Shown: positions 17,745 to 25,166 of the stretch, piece after piece
How the letters are laid out: the number at the start of each line of letters is the position of its first letter
How positions within the stretch are numbered: position 1 is the first letter of the stretch
Assembly (NCBI GenBank): GCA_964561605.1
Contig: CAZLQD010000010.1
Coordinates: 62,001-126,000 of the forward strand
Length of the DNA: 64,000 nt
Source of the DNA: JALUZX01 sp964561605
Lineage (GTDB): Bacteria; Planctomycetota; UBA1135; JALUZX01
Direction: 5' to 3'
Program-made: the position numbers and the translations under genes
The notes under the pieces: generated by a model
Database searches by the model: none
Told to the model about the DNA's origin: nothing
The model's input: only the letters and a program-made list of their open reading frames with translations

Positions 17745-17772
17745 GGCCCCCCGGAAGGGGGGCCTTTTTTTT
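17745..17772 (+). terminator. Rho-independent terminator of the secretin/ExbBD operon
   Basis: An 8-bp perfect GC stem, GGCCCCCC (17745-17752) with GGGGGGCC (17757-17764), a GGAA loop and eight T residues at 17765-17772. It lies 27 bases after the second secretin stop and is the clearest terminator in the window. Confidence 0.93.
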
Positions 17773-17838
17773 CTCCCTCCTTCGGAGGCCCTCGGGGTAT
17801 CCTCCCTTGGAGGAGCCCAAGATCACCGGGAGAACCTC

Positions 17839-18564
17839 ATGGCGCGGAAACTGGATGCCATCTTCTTCGACATCGACGACACCCTCTTTTCCACCTCGGT
17901 CTTCGCGGAAAAGGCCCGCCGCAACGCCGTGGACGCCATGATCTCCGTCGGCCTCAGGGTCTCCCGGGAGGAGTGCATCAAGGAACTCCGCGAGGTGATC
18001 CACGAGTTCTCCTCCAATTACGGCCACCACTTCGACAAGCTCATCAGCCGCCTTCCCAGGGAGGCCTCGGCCGGGATCAACCCGGCCATCATCGTCGCCG
18101 CAGGTGTCGTGGCCTACCACGAGACCAAATACAGGGAGCTCAAGGTCTACGACGACGTCTACGAAGTGCTCAAGGCCCTGGCGGGCACATCCGTCATCCG
18201 GGGAATCATCTCGGCGGGCCTCACCCTCAAGCAGGCCGAGAAGATCGTCCGCCTCAAGATCTACGAGTTCCTGACCCCCAGCGCCATCTTCATCACCGAC
18301 CAGATCGGGATCAGCAAGCCCAACCCTAAGCTCTACGAGAAGTGCGTCTCCTATCTCAACCTGGATCCGGGTCGTTGCATGTACGTGGGAGACAACCCGA
18401 TCAACGACATCGACCCTCCCCACAAGGTGGGAATGATCACCGTCCGGAACAAGCGGTCCGGCCGTTTCGCCGACGTAAAGGGTGAGACCGAGCCCGATTT
18501 CGAGATCCGGGACTTCTACGACCTGAGGGAGATCCTCCGCCGGGAGTTCGGAGTTCCCATCTGA
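17839..18564 (+). CDS. HAD-superfamily hydrolase (subfamily IA-like)
   Basis: A 241-residue probable phosphatase. The nucleophile motif is FFDIDDTLF (Asp11 and Asp13). A helical cap follows (about 18-115), then GIISAGLTLKQAEK near 133-145 as motif II, KPNPKLYEKC with the motif III lysine, and YVGDNPINDI as motif IV. The length and cap position suit the TIGR02253-like group of small-molecule phosphatases. The gene follows the operon terminator and has GGGAGAACC before the ATG, so it is probably transcribed separately. It converges with the ABC ATPase gene, with 16 bp between stops. The substrate cannot be read from sequence. Confidence 0.87.
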   Translation: MARKLDAIFFDIDDTLFSTSVFAEKARRNAVDAMISVGLRVSREECIKELREVIHEFSSNYGHHFDKLISRLPREASAGINPAIIVAAGVVAYHETKYRELKVYDDVYEVLKALAGTSVIRGIISAGLTLKQAEKIVRLKIYEFLTPSAIFITDQIGISKPNPKLYEKCVSYLNLDPGRCMYVGDNPINDIDPPHKVGMITVRNKRSGRFADVKGETEPDFEIRDFYDLREILRREFGVPI

Positions 18565-18580
18565 GGAATCCCCCCTATCC

Positions 18581-19513
18581 CTACTCCCCCAGGGGATGGA
18601 AGCAGGCGGCCCACCTCCCGGGCTCCCACTCCACCAGGTCGGGTTCCTTCTCCAGGCAGGCCTTGGACGCCCTGGGGCAGCCCCTCCCGAAGGGACAACC
18701 CTCCCCCGGGGGGGCCAGCAAGGTCCAGGGTGGAACCGGCCCGGCCGGGTTCCTGTAGGCATCCACCAGGGCGGCCGTCCAGGGATGGAGAGGGGCCTGG
18801 AACACGTCCCGGACCGATCCCCACTCCAGGAAACGTCCGCCCCCCAGGACTCCCACCTCCTCTGCCAGGGCAAGGAGATCGCCCAGGTCGTGGGTGACCA
18901 GTACAAGAGCCTTGCCCTCCCTTCGCGCCAGGTCCTGGACCAGGTCCCCCATCTCCTCCTTCAGGGGAGGGTCCAGGGCCGAAAAAGGCTCGTCCAGGAG
19001 GAGCACCTCCGGGTCCAGGACGAGCACCCTGGCCAGGGCCGCCCTCTGGCGCTCCCCTCCCGAGAGCTCGCCGGGAAAACGATCCAGGAGTTCCGGGTCC
19101 AGGCCCGCCCGCCGGGCCGCCTCGGAGAGAGCCGTCCTGTGGGGCACCTTCCCCAGGATCCTGAAGGGGTCGGCCAGGTGGGCAGCCAGGGTCTTCCTTG
19201 GATTCAAAGCGGTCCCGGGATCCTGGAAGAGGGGTTGGACCCTCTTTCGGACCTCTCTCCAGTCCCCCTTGCCCCGGCGGATCCTCTCCCGGCCCTCCAG
19301 GTAGAGCCGTCCCGAAGCCCAGGGCACGAGACCGCAAAGAGAGCGGACCAGGGTGGTCTTCCCCGCCCCCGACGGGCCCAGGATCCCTGTGACCCTTCCC
19401 GCCTGGAGGGTCAGGTCCACCCGGGAGAGAAGGGTCCGCCCTTCCAGGACCACTTCCAGGTCCTCCACCTCCAGGATGGGGCCTCCCCCCTTCAAGCCGG
19501 CAGGGGATTCCAA
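18581..19513 (-). CDS. ABC transporter ATPase, dipeptide/oligopeptide type (DppF/OppF-like)
   Basis: An ATP-binding subunit of about 310 residues. In order it has Walker A GPSGAGKT, the signature LSGGERQRAALARVL, Walker B VLLLDEPFSALDP and the switch VTHDLGDLLAL. The C-terminal oligopeptide-transporter extension contains HPWTAALVDAY and the cysteine-bearing CPFGRGCPRASKAC. Such extensions can bind an iron-sulfur cluster in the peptide ABC family. No ATG fits; the TTG at 19513 lies seven bases after GGGAGG and overlaps the upstream ATPase stop by 22 bp. A longer in-frame version would be buried inside the neighbouring gene. No permease or binding-protein gene is in the window. Confidence 0.85.
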   Translation of the reverse strand: MESPAGLKGGGPILEVEDLEVVLEGRTLLSRVDLTLQAGRVTGILGPSGAGKTTLVRSLCGLVPWASGRLYLEGRERIRRGKGDWREVRKRVQPLFQDPGTALNPRKTLAAHLADPFRILGKVPHRTALSEAARRAGLDPELLDRFPGELSGGERQRAALARVLVLDPEVLLLDEPFSALDPPLKEEMGDLVQDLARREGKALVLVTHDLGDLLALAEEVGVLGGGRFLEWGSVRDVFQAPLHPWTAALVDAYRNPAGPVPPWTLLAPPGEGCPFGRGCPRASKACLEKEPDLVEWEPGRWAACFHPLGE

Positions 19514-20403
19514 CAAAGGACCTCCCTTCCCCGGCCCGCCCCGGCGAGGGGCGGATCCTCCCTGCAACGCTCCACTCTCCTGGGGCAACCCTCCCGCCAG
19601 GGGCACCCCTTCCAATCCCGGCCCGCCCCCTCCCCCAGACTCCCCCCCCTTCCCAGGAACCAGCGGGAAAAGGGGTGGAGGGGAGCATCCAGGAGGGCCT
19701 TCGCCGGTCCAGATTCGATCACCCTCCCCCGGGCCAGGAGGATCGCCCGGCCGCCGACGGCTCGAACCAGGCGAAGATCGTGGCTCACCCAGAGGACCGA
19801 AACCCCCCGCTCCCGGACCTCCCGGGAGACCCGCCAGGCCAGGTCGGCCCGGCGAAGGAGGTCCAGGGCCCCGGCGGCCTCGTCCAGGAGGAGGACCTCC
19901 GGTGCCAGGGAGAAGACCTGGGCCAGGAGGACCCTCTGGCGCATTCCCCCCGAGAGGGCATGGGCGAAACGCCGGCCCAGTTCCTCCGCCGGTCTCAGCC
20001 CCTCCTGGGCCAAGGCCGCCTGGGCGGAGGTGACCGCCTCCCTCCGGGAAAGGCCGTAATGGTACCGCAGGGCCTCGCCGACGAGTTCCCCCACGGGAAC
20101 GACCGGGTCCAGGGCCAGGCCGGGTTCCTGGAGGACCAGGCCGATCTCCTTGCCCAGGAGGCGGCGCCTCTTCCCAGGCCGGAGGGAGGTCAGGTCCCGG
20201 CCCTTGTAGATCACCTTTCCCCCGAAAGACAGGGTGGGTGGAAGGAGCCCCGCCAGGGAACGGAGGGTCAAGGACTTGCCGGCCCCGGAAGGACCGATCA
20301 GGAAGGTGATGCTCCCGGCGGGGAGCTTCAGGTTCACCCCGGCCAGGAGGGGCTCCCCCAGCCGGGTCCGGACCCGGAGATTCTTGCCCGCCAGGATCGA
20401 CAA
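19492..20403 (-). CDS. ABC transporter ATPase, dipeptide/oligopeptide type (DppD/OppD-like)
   Basis: A partner ATPase of about 303 residues. Walker A is GPSGAGKSLTLRSLAG, the signature LSGGMRQRVLLAQ, Walker B VLLLDEAAGALD and the switch WVSHDLRLV. The usual proline after the catalytic glutamate (DEP) is replaced by alanine. The peptide-transporter C-terminal tail contains CPWREGCPRRVERC. The TTG at 20403 is preferred because GGAAGGGG lies just upstream and the domain begins within a few residues. A second TTG at 20442 would overlap the ridA end by 14 bp. Together with the next gene it forms an ATPase pair without visible membrane components. Confidence 0.83.
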   Translation of the reverse strand: MSILAGKNLRVRTRLGEPLLAGVNLKLPAGSITFLIGPSGAGKSLTLRSLAGLLPPTLSFGGKVIYKGRDLTSLRPGKRRRLLGKEIGLVLQEPGLALDPVVPVGELVGEALRYHYGLSRREAVTSAQAALAQEGLRPAEELGRRFAHALSGGMRQRVLLAQVFSLAPEVLLLDEAAGALDLLRRADLAWRVSREVRERGVSVLWVSHDLRLVRAVGGRAILLARGRVIESGPAKALLDAPLHPFSRWFLGRGGSLGEGAGRDWKGCPWREGCPRRVERCREDPPLAGAGRGREVLCWNPLPA

Positions 20404-20428
20404 AGGTCCGCCCCTTCCAGGCCCGGGA

Positions 20429-20821
20429 TCAATCTTCCGCAAGGGCCACGCACTGGATCTCCACCAGCACGTCCTTGGGAAGTCGAGAGACCTCCACCGC
20501 CGCCCGAGCGGGAGGATCGCCGGGGAAGAATTCCCCGTACACTTCGTTCATCCGCCCGAAGGAATTCATGTCCTTGAGAAAGACCGTCGTCTTCACCACC
20601 TTGTCCAGGGAGGAGCCGCCCGCCTCGAGGACGGCCTTCAAGTTCTCCAGGCAACGCCGGGTCTGGACCGCCACGTCCCCCTGGCCGACGACTTCCCCCG
20701 TGGCGGGATCCAGGGGGATCTGGCCCGAGCAGAAGAGGAGTCCTCCCGCCCGGACGGCCTGGCTGTAAGGGCCGATGGCCTTGGGGGCTCCCTGGGTGGA
20801 AACGACCTTTCTTTCCGTCAT
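20429..20821 (-). CDS. ridA: RidA/YjgF family enamine-imine deaminase
   Basis: A 130-residue protein that would hydrolyse reactive enamine/imine intermediates from PLP enzymes in the cytoplasm. Landmarks are IGPYSQAVRAGGLLFCSGQI near residues 16-35, the internal QTRRCLENLKAVLEAGGSS, and PARAAVEVSRLPKD, which supplies the conserved active-site arginine (position ~106). The length is typical. It sits 23 bp downstream of coaD, and the ABC ATPase gene begins 25 bp after its stop, so these leftward genes look co-transcribed. Confidence 0.95.
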   Translation of the reverse strand: MTERKVVSTQGAPKAIGPYSQAVRAGGLLFCSGQIPLDPATGEVVGQGDVAVQTRRCLENLKAVLEAGGSSLDKVVKTTVFLKDMNSFGRMNEVYGEFFPGDPPARAAVEVSRLPKDVLVEIQCVALAED

Positions 20822-20844
20822 GGCTGGGACCTTCCTTTTCTGTC

Positions 20845-21339
20845 TCAGGAACGACCTTCTTCCCTGTCCAGGCGCTCCCTGAGTTCCCGGACCACCTGGG
20901 GCGGGAGCCAGGCGCTGACGTCCCCCCCGTGGTAGAGCACGTCCCGGATCAAGGTGCTGCTCACGAAACCGAACCTGGCGCTGGGCATCATGAAGACCGT
21001 CTCCACGTCCTCCGCCAGGTGCCGGTTGGTCAAGGCCATCTGGTACTCGTATTCGAAGTCCGAGACGGTCCGGACCCCTCTCAGGACGACCTGGAAACCC
21101 TCTTTCCGGCAGAAATCCACCACCAGGCCTTCGAAGGCCACGACCCGCACGCCCGGGATGTCCTTGGTCTCCCTCTCGATCATCCGGACTCTCTCGGCGG
21201 GCGTGAAGAGGGTCTTCTTCTTGGGATTCCTGGCCACGGCCACGGTGAGAGCGCCGAAGACCTTCACCGCCCGGCGGATCAGGTCCAGGTGGCCGTAGGT
21301 GAGGGGATCGAAACTCCCGGGGTAGATGGCTTCCGTCAT
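20845..21339 (-). CDS. coaD: Phosphopantetheine adenylyltransferase
   Basis: A 164-residue enzyme that transfers AMP from ATP to 4'-phosphopantetheine in coenzyme A synthesis. It has the nucleotidyltransferase T/HxGH motif in YPGSFDPLTYGHLDLI (6-21), the substrate block VLRGVRTVSDFEYEYQMALT, NRHLAED, and SSTLIRDV near residue 127. The length and layout match bacterial CoaD. The start at 21339 faces comEC across 125 bp, a likely divergent promoter region. Confidence 0.97.
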   Translation of the reverse strand: MTEAIYPGSFDPLTYGHLDLIRRAVKVFGALTVAVARNPKKKTLFTPAERVRMIERETKDIPGVRVVAFEGLVVDFCRKEGFQVVLRGVRTVSDFEYEYQMALTNRHLAEDVETVFMMPSARFGFVSSTLIRDVLYHGGDVSAWLPPQVVRELRERLDREEGRS

Positions 21340-21464
21340 GGCGGGACCATTCTACCCCCCCGTGCCTTCTCGATCAGGCACGGGATGGAGGAAGCCAGCC
21401 CTTTCCCGGGCCCGGCTCCAACGGGCCCCGTGACCCCGGCCTGGCCCGGTGGGACGAATCCCTC

Positions 21465-24113
21465 GTGGAAGCTCCAAGAGGAATCCAGGCCGTCCTCTCC
21501 AGGCCCCTGGTCTTCCTGGCCCTGGTCACGGGGGTGGGGTTCCTGGCCGCACGGCTTCTCTCTCCCGCCGTCCTGGTCCCTTTCGCCGCCACTGGGGGAG
21601 TGCTGGCCCGGCTCCGCCCGAAGAGGAGAGAAGCCTGGATCCTGGCGGCAGGGCTCCTGGCGGGCATCCTCCTGGCGGGCCCTCTCCCCCTGGAAGGAAA
21701 GGCCCTCTCCTCCCCCGACCCGCCCGGGGGGAAGCCCTCCGGCCCTATCCCCAGGATGGGCGTCTTCCAGGGGAGGATCTCCACTCCTCCCAGGAAGAGG
21801 GAACTGGGCGGTCTCTCCTTCCTGGTCCGGACCGGGAAGGGAAGGGTGGCCCTTCTCTGGCGCAGGCCCACCTTCCTCCCCGGAAGGGGAGACCTGGTCC
21901 GGGCCGAAGGAATCCTCCGCCCCTCCCAGGGGAGGAACGGCCTGTCCCGCCTGGTGACCTGGGGGCCCAACCTGGTCCTCCTGGACCGGGCGCCGCCCTG
22001 GGACCTGCTCTCCCTCCTGGACCGCTTCCGCCTTTTCCTGAGGACCCGCCTGGAAGGAGCCCTGCCCGAGGAATCCCGGGGGGTGGCCCTCTGCCTCCTT
22101 CTGGGGGACCCATCCCTCCTGGACCCCTGGGAGGAGCTCCTCTTTCGCCGGACCGGAACCGCCCATCTCCTGGTGGTCTCGGGGCTCCACGTGGCCCTGG
22201 TGGCCTGGTTCGCCGCAAAGCTCTCCGGGAAGGGAAGGAAGTGGGTGCCCTTCTCGGCCGTGGCGGTCTACGCCCTCCTGGCAGGAGCCAGACCTCCCGC
22301 CCTGAGGGCCGCCCTGGGCTTCGGCCTCTGGACCCTGGGAAACACCCTGGACAGGAAGAGCGACCTCCCGGGCGCCCTGGCCGGTGCGGCCCTGGTTCTC
22401 CTCTTCCTGGACCCCGCCCAGGTCCTGGGGACGTCCTTCCAGGTCTCCTTCCTGGCCGTGGCAGCCATGGGCCTCCTGGGGCCCGGACTCGGAGAAGGGT
22501 TCCGCCTCCTAGGCCTGGGCCGGGGGCCCTCCCTGGCTCTGGGCTTCTCCACGGCCGCCACCCTGGGGGCGGCCCCCGTCTCCCTCTATACCTTCGGCGC
22601 CTTCTCCCCCTGGAGCATCTTCCTCACCCCCCTGCTCACTCCCGTCCTGGGAGTGGAGGTCTTTCTCAGCGGCCTGGCCCTGGTCTTTCCAGGGCCGGCC
22701 GGCACGCTCCTGGCCCTTCTCCACGGAGGGATCCTCTCCCTCCTGGAGCTGGTGGACCGGGGCCTCCCCTGGACCCCTCTCTTCGCTCCCGGGACTCCGC
22801 CGGCGGCTCTCCTCGCAGGAACGGCCCTGGCCGTCCTGGTTCTCCTTCTCCTCCTTCCCCCGGGGGGAAGGGTGCCCGCCTGGGGACTCCTCTTCCTGCC
22901 CCTCTTCCTGGTGCCGGGAAAGGTGCCGCCCTCCGCCGGCGGGGCCCTCCTCGCCGTGGGTCACGGCCAGTGCCTGGTCCTGGAGATTCCGGGATTCGGA
23001 ATCCTGGTCCACGACGCCGGGTCCCTCTGGTCGCCCCGGAGGACGGCCCGGATCCTGAGGGAGGTCCTGGGGGACCTGGGGGGAAGGAAGATCGCCGCCC
23101 TGGTCCTGAGCCATGCCGACAGGGACCACGTCTCCGCCCTTCCCTGGCTCCTCTCGAGTGTTCCCGTGGAGCGGATCTACCTTCCGGACCATGGAAAGAG
23201 TGCGGCCCTGGCCCGGCGCATCGACAGGACGGGAACGCCCCTCAGGATCCTTCCCCAGGGGAGGAGCCTCACCCTGGAGTGCCGGGGGGGAAGGATCCTC
23301 CTCCTGGCCCCGGGGAGGAAGGACGGGCCGTCCAACGAGGGCGCCCTGGTTCTCCACGTACGGTCGGGGGAATTTTCCCTCCTCTCGGCGGGGGACCTTT
23401 CCGGGGAAGGCCTGGAGAGGCTCGCCGCCATGGCGGAAAGCCTACCTTCCCTCTTCCTGGTGGCCCCCCATCACGGGGCCTTCACGGGGAAGGAAGGAGC
23501 CCTGGTCCGTGCCATGGGAACCAGGTTCGTCCTGGCCTCCCGCTCCAGGGCCCAGGGCCCGCCCCCATCCATGGAGGACTACCGGAGGGCGGGGACGGAT
23601 TTCCACTGGACCGGCGGGGAAGGGACCCTCCTCCTGGGCGGGCGGCCGCCCCGGGTCCGGCCGGTCGGGCGGGGAGGACTCTCAGCCCTTCTTCTCTCCG
23701 GGCTCCTTGTTCAGGATGTCCTTCAGGGCGGGACCGATGAAGGGGTGGTCCAGGGCGTTCACCACCTCCTCTCCCGGACGGAGCTTCACCTGGAACTCCC
23801 GGTCGTCGATCTTCTTGCCCACCGTAATGTCGGAGAACTCCTGGACCCGGACCCGGTCCTTTCCGGCGAACCACTCGATCTTCCGGGGAATCCGGTCCTT
23901 GGCTCCCACGTAGAGAACCACCTTGTCGATCTTCCCCTCGGGATCACCCATGGTTGCGCCGGACCTGCCCGGCGGGACCCGGGTCCCCAGGATCTCGTCC
24001 ACCACGGTGCCGTCGAGCTTCTTCTGGCCCACCCACTTGAGGGAGAACCCCTCCTTCTTCAGACCGTCCAGGACGTCGATCTGGCCCCTGGCCGACGGGG
24101 CGGCCATGGGTGA
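21465..24113 (+). CDS. comEC: ComEC/Rec2 DNA-uptake channel protein with run-on C-terminus
   Basis: A predicted inner-membrane channel for DNA import (882 residues from a GTG start). An N-terminal hydrophobic region and an OB-like segment precede the competence domain, which has the hallmark LLVVSGLHVALVAWF near 240 followed by many membrane helices. The C-terminal metallo-beta-lactamase-like domain includes AVGHGQCLVLEIPG, LVLSHADRDHVSALPWLL and APHHGAF. Homologues normally end shortly after a WTGGEGTLLL-like motif, which here lies at about 23608-23637. The frame then runs on for ~430 bases antisense to the LolA-like gene, aligned codon to codon, and that tail has no family character. The real end may be different if the assembly carries a frameshift. 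Confidence 0.85.
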   Translation: MEAPRGIQAVLSRPLVFLALVTGVGFLAARLLSPAVLVPFAATGGVLARLRPKRREAWILAAGLLAGILLAGPLPLEGKALSSPDPPGGKPSGPIPRMGVFQGRISTPPRKRELGGLSFLVRTGKGRVALLWRRPTFLPGRGDLVRAEGILRPSQGRNGLSRLVTWGPNLVLLDRAPPWDLLSLLDRFRLFLRTRLEGALPEESRGVALCLLLGDPSLLDPWEELLFRRTGTAHLLVVSGLHVALVAWFAAKLSGKGRKWVPFSAVAVYALLAGARPPALRAALGFGLWTLGNTLDRKSDLPGALAGAALVLLFLDPAQVLGTSFQVSFLAVAAMGLLGPGLGEGFRLLGLGRGPSLALGFSTAATLGAAPVSLYTFGAFSPWSIFLTPLLTPVLGVEVFLSGLALVFPGPAGTLLALLHGGILSLLELVDRGLPWTPLFAPGTPPAALLAGTALAVLVLLLLLPPGGRVPAWGLLFLPLFLVPGKVPPSAGGALLAVGHGQCLVLEIPGFGILVHDAGSLWSPRRTARILREVLGDLGGRKIAALVLSHADRDHVSALPWLLSSVPVERIYLPDHGKSAALARRIDRTGTPLRILPQGRSLTLECRGGRILLLAPGRKDGPSNEGALVLHVRSGEFSLLSAGDLSGEGLERLAAMAESLPSLFLVAPHHGAFTGKEGALVRAMGTRFVLASRSRAQGPPPSMEDYRRAGTDFHWTGGEGTLLLGGRPPRVRPVGRGGLSALLLSGLLVQDVLQGGTDEGVVQGVHHLLSRTELHLELPVVDLLAHRNVGELLDPDPVLSGEPLDLPGNPVLGSHVENHLVDLPLGITHGCAGPARRDPGPQDLVHHGAVELLLAHPLEGEPLLLQTVQDVDLAPGRRGGHG

Positions 24114-24569
24114 GGCCCCGGACTTCTGGGCCTCCTTGAGCTTGGCCACCAGGTCGGCGGAGAAGAAGACCATCTTCCCTGCGGCGGGGAGGCGCATCCA
24201 GGCGCCCTGGGAGTTCATCCAGATCTCCTGGGCGGTGGGCCGCAAACGGCCGGGCTTGATGACCATCACGTAGTGGAGCTTCTTGTCCCCCACGGCCCAG
24301 AGCTCACCCTCTGCAACGAGGGGCTGGTCCTCGAAGGGAAGCTGGGCGGTCATCTTGATCTTCATGTGGATCGGAACGGCTTTGGAGGCCAGGGCCTTCA
24401 TGGCCTTGGCGATGGCCGCAAGCTGGGGATCCTTCTCTGCCTTGGCCCCGGCCGGGGGCTTCCCCTCCTTCTTGGGAAGGGCCTTCCCCTCCTGGGCGTG
24501 GAGGAGAGGCGAAGGGAGAAAGACGAGGGAGACAGTGAAGAGGACCTCGAAAAGCCGGGCTGCGACCAT
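23682..24569 (-). CDS. Exported LolA-like / outer-membrane lipoprotein-sorting-like protein
   Basis: A 295-residue protein with a signal peptide (MVAARLFEVLFTVSLVFLP, cleavage near HAQ at 24-26) and a Lys/Ala-rich linker. The body has alternating beta strands resembling the LolA/LolB/LppX fold: MKIKMTAQLPFEDQPLVAEG, GDKKLHYVMVIKP, EIWMNSQGAWMRLP, KVVLYVGAKDRIPRKIEWF and FQVKLRPGEEVVNALDHPF. Such folds carry lipids or lipoprotein anchors in the periplasm. The similarity is by pattern only, so a specific LolA role is not claimed. Its 3' end overlaps the comEC run-on by 432 bp on the opposite strand. Confidence 0.75.
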   Translation of the reverse strand: MVAARLFEVLFTVSLVFLPSPLLHAQEGKALPKKEGKPPAGAKAEKDPQLAAIAKAMKALASKAVPIHMKIKMTAQLPFEDQPLVAEGELWAVGDKKLHYVMVIKPGRLRPTAQEIWMNSQGAWMRLPAAGKMVFFSADLVAKLKEAQKSGASPMAAPSARGQIDVLDGLKKEGFSLKWVGQKKLDGTVVDEILGTRVPPGRSGATMGDPEGKIDKVVLYVGAKDRIPRKIEWFAGKDRVRVQEFSDITVGKKIDDREFQVKLRPGEEVVNALDHPFIGPALKDILNKEPGEKKG

Positions 24570-24687
24570 GGTGACGATTCTCCAAATCGATGGGACCAGA
24601 AAGATTCATTCTATCACTTTGAAGAGGCTCGGGTGGGCCGACCGATAGGTAAGAGGAAAGAAACGGGAGGGAGAAGAAGGACGCTCC

Positions 24688-25098
24688 ATGGCGATCCAAG
24701 ACCTGAGAGCTTTCGACCCTGGTCCCCTGGAAGGACGGATCCTGGTCCTTTCGCCGGGCCTCCTGGACCCCGACCTGGTCCTGGCCCTGGAAGGCACAGG
24801 AATGGACTGGGACCTGGCCTCCACCTTGGAGGAGGCCCGGAGGCTGTTCTTCGCCTGGGGGGGCCACGAAGCCCTCATGGTGGCGCCTGGGACGGAGAGG
24901 CACCTGGCCCGGGAGGTCATCCACTCCCTGCGTTGGATCGACCCGAGCCTGCCTGTCCTCACCTTCCTCGATCCCAAGAGCCTGGGGAACTTCCAGCCCC
25001 CCCTGACGGGCCTGTCGGACCTGGATCCGGCCTCGGAGGTAGGAAAGAAGGTCTTCTTCACCCGGGCGAGAGCCAGCCTCCACCAGGCCCGGGTCTGA
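24688..25098 (+). CDS. Small hypothetical protein, possibly a degenerate receiver-like fold
   Basis: 136 residues, cytoplasmic, no signal or membrane segment. The middle reads like an alternating beta/alpha receiver fold (GRILVLSPGLLDPDLVLALE, then DLASTLEEARRLFFAWGG, then HEALMVAPG and SLPVLTFLDPK). The acidic triad and phospho-acceptor aspartate of true response regulators are not evident. AAGGA lies upstream of the ATG. It is divergent from the LolA-like gene and 68 bp ahead of the ComM-type gene. Function unknown. Confidence 0.6.
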   Translation: MAIQDLRAFDPGPLEGRILVLSPGLLDPDLVLALEGTGMDWDLASTLEEARRLFFAWGGHEALMVAPGTERHLAREVIHSLRWIDPSLPVLTFLDPKSLGNFQPPLTGLSDLDPASEVGKKVFFTRARASLHQARV

Positions 25099-25166
25099 GA
25101 AGAAGTCTCAATCCCGGCGGAAGCCCGGTGTGACCTCCTGCCGGGGCGGCCCACGAATCCAGGGAG

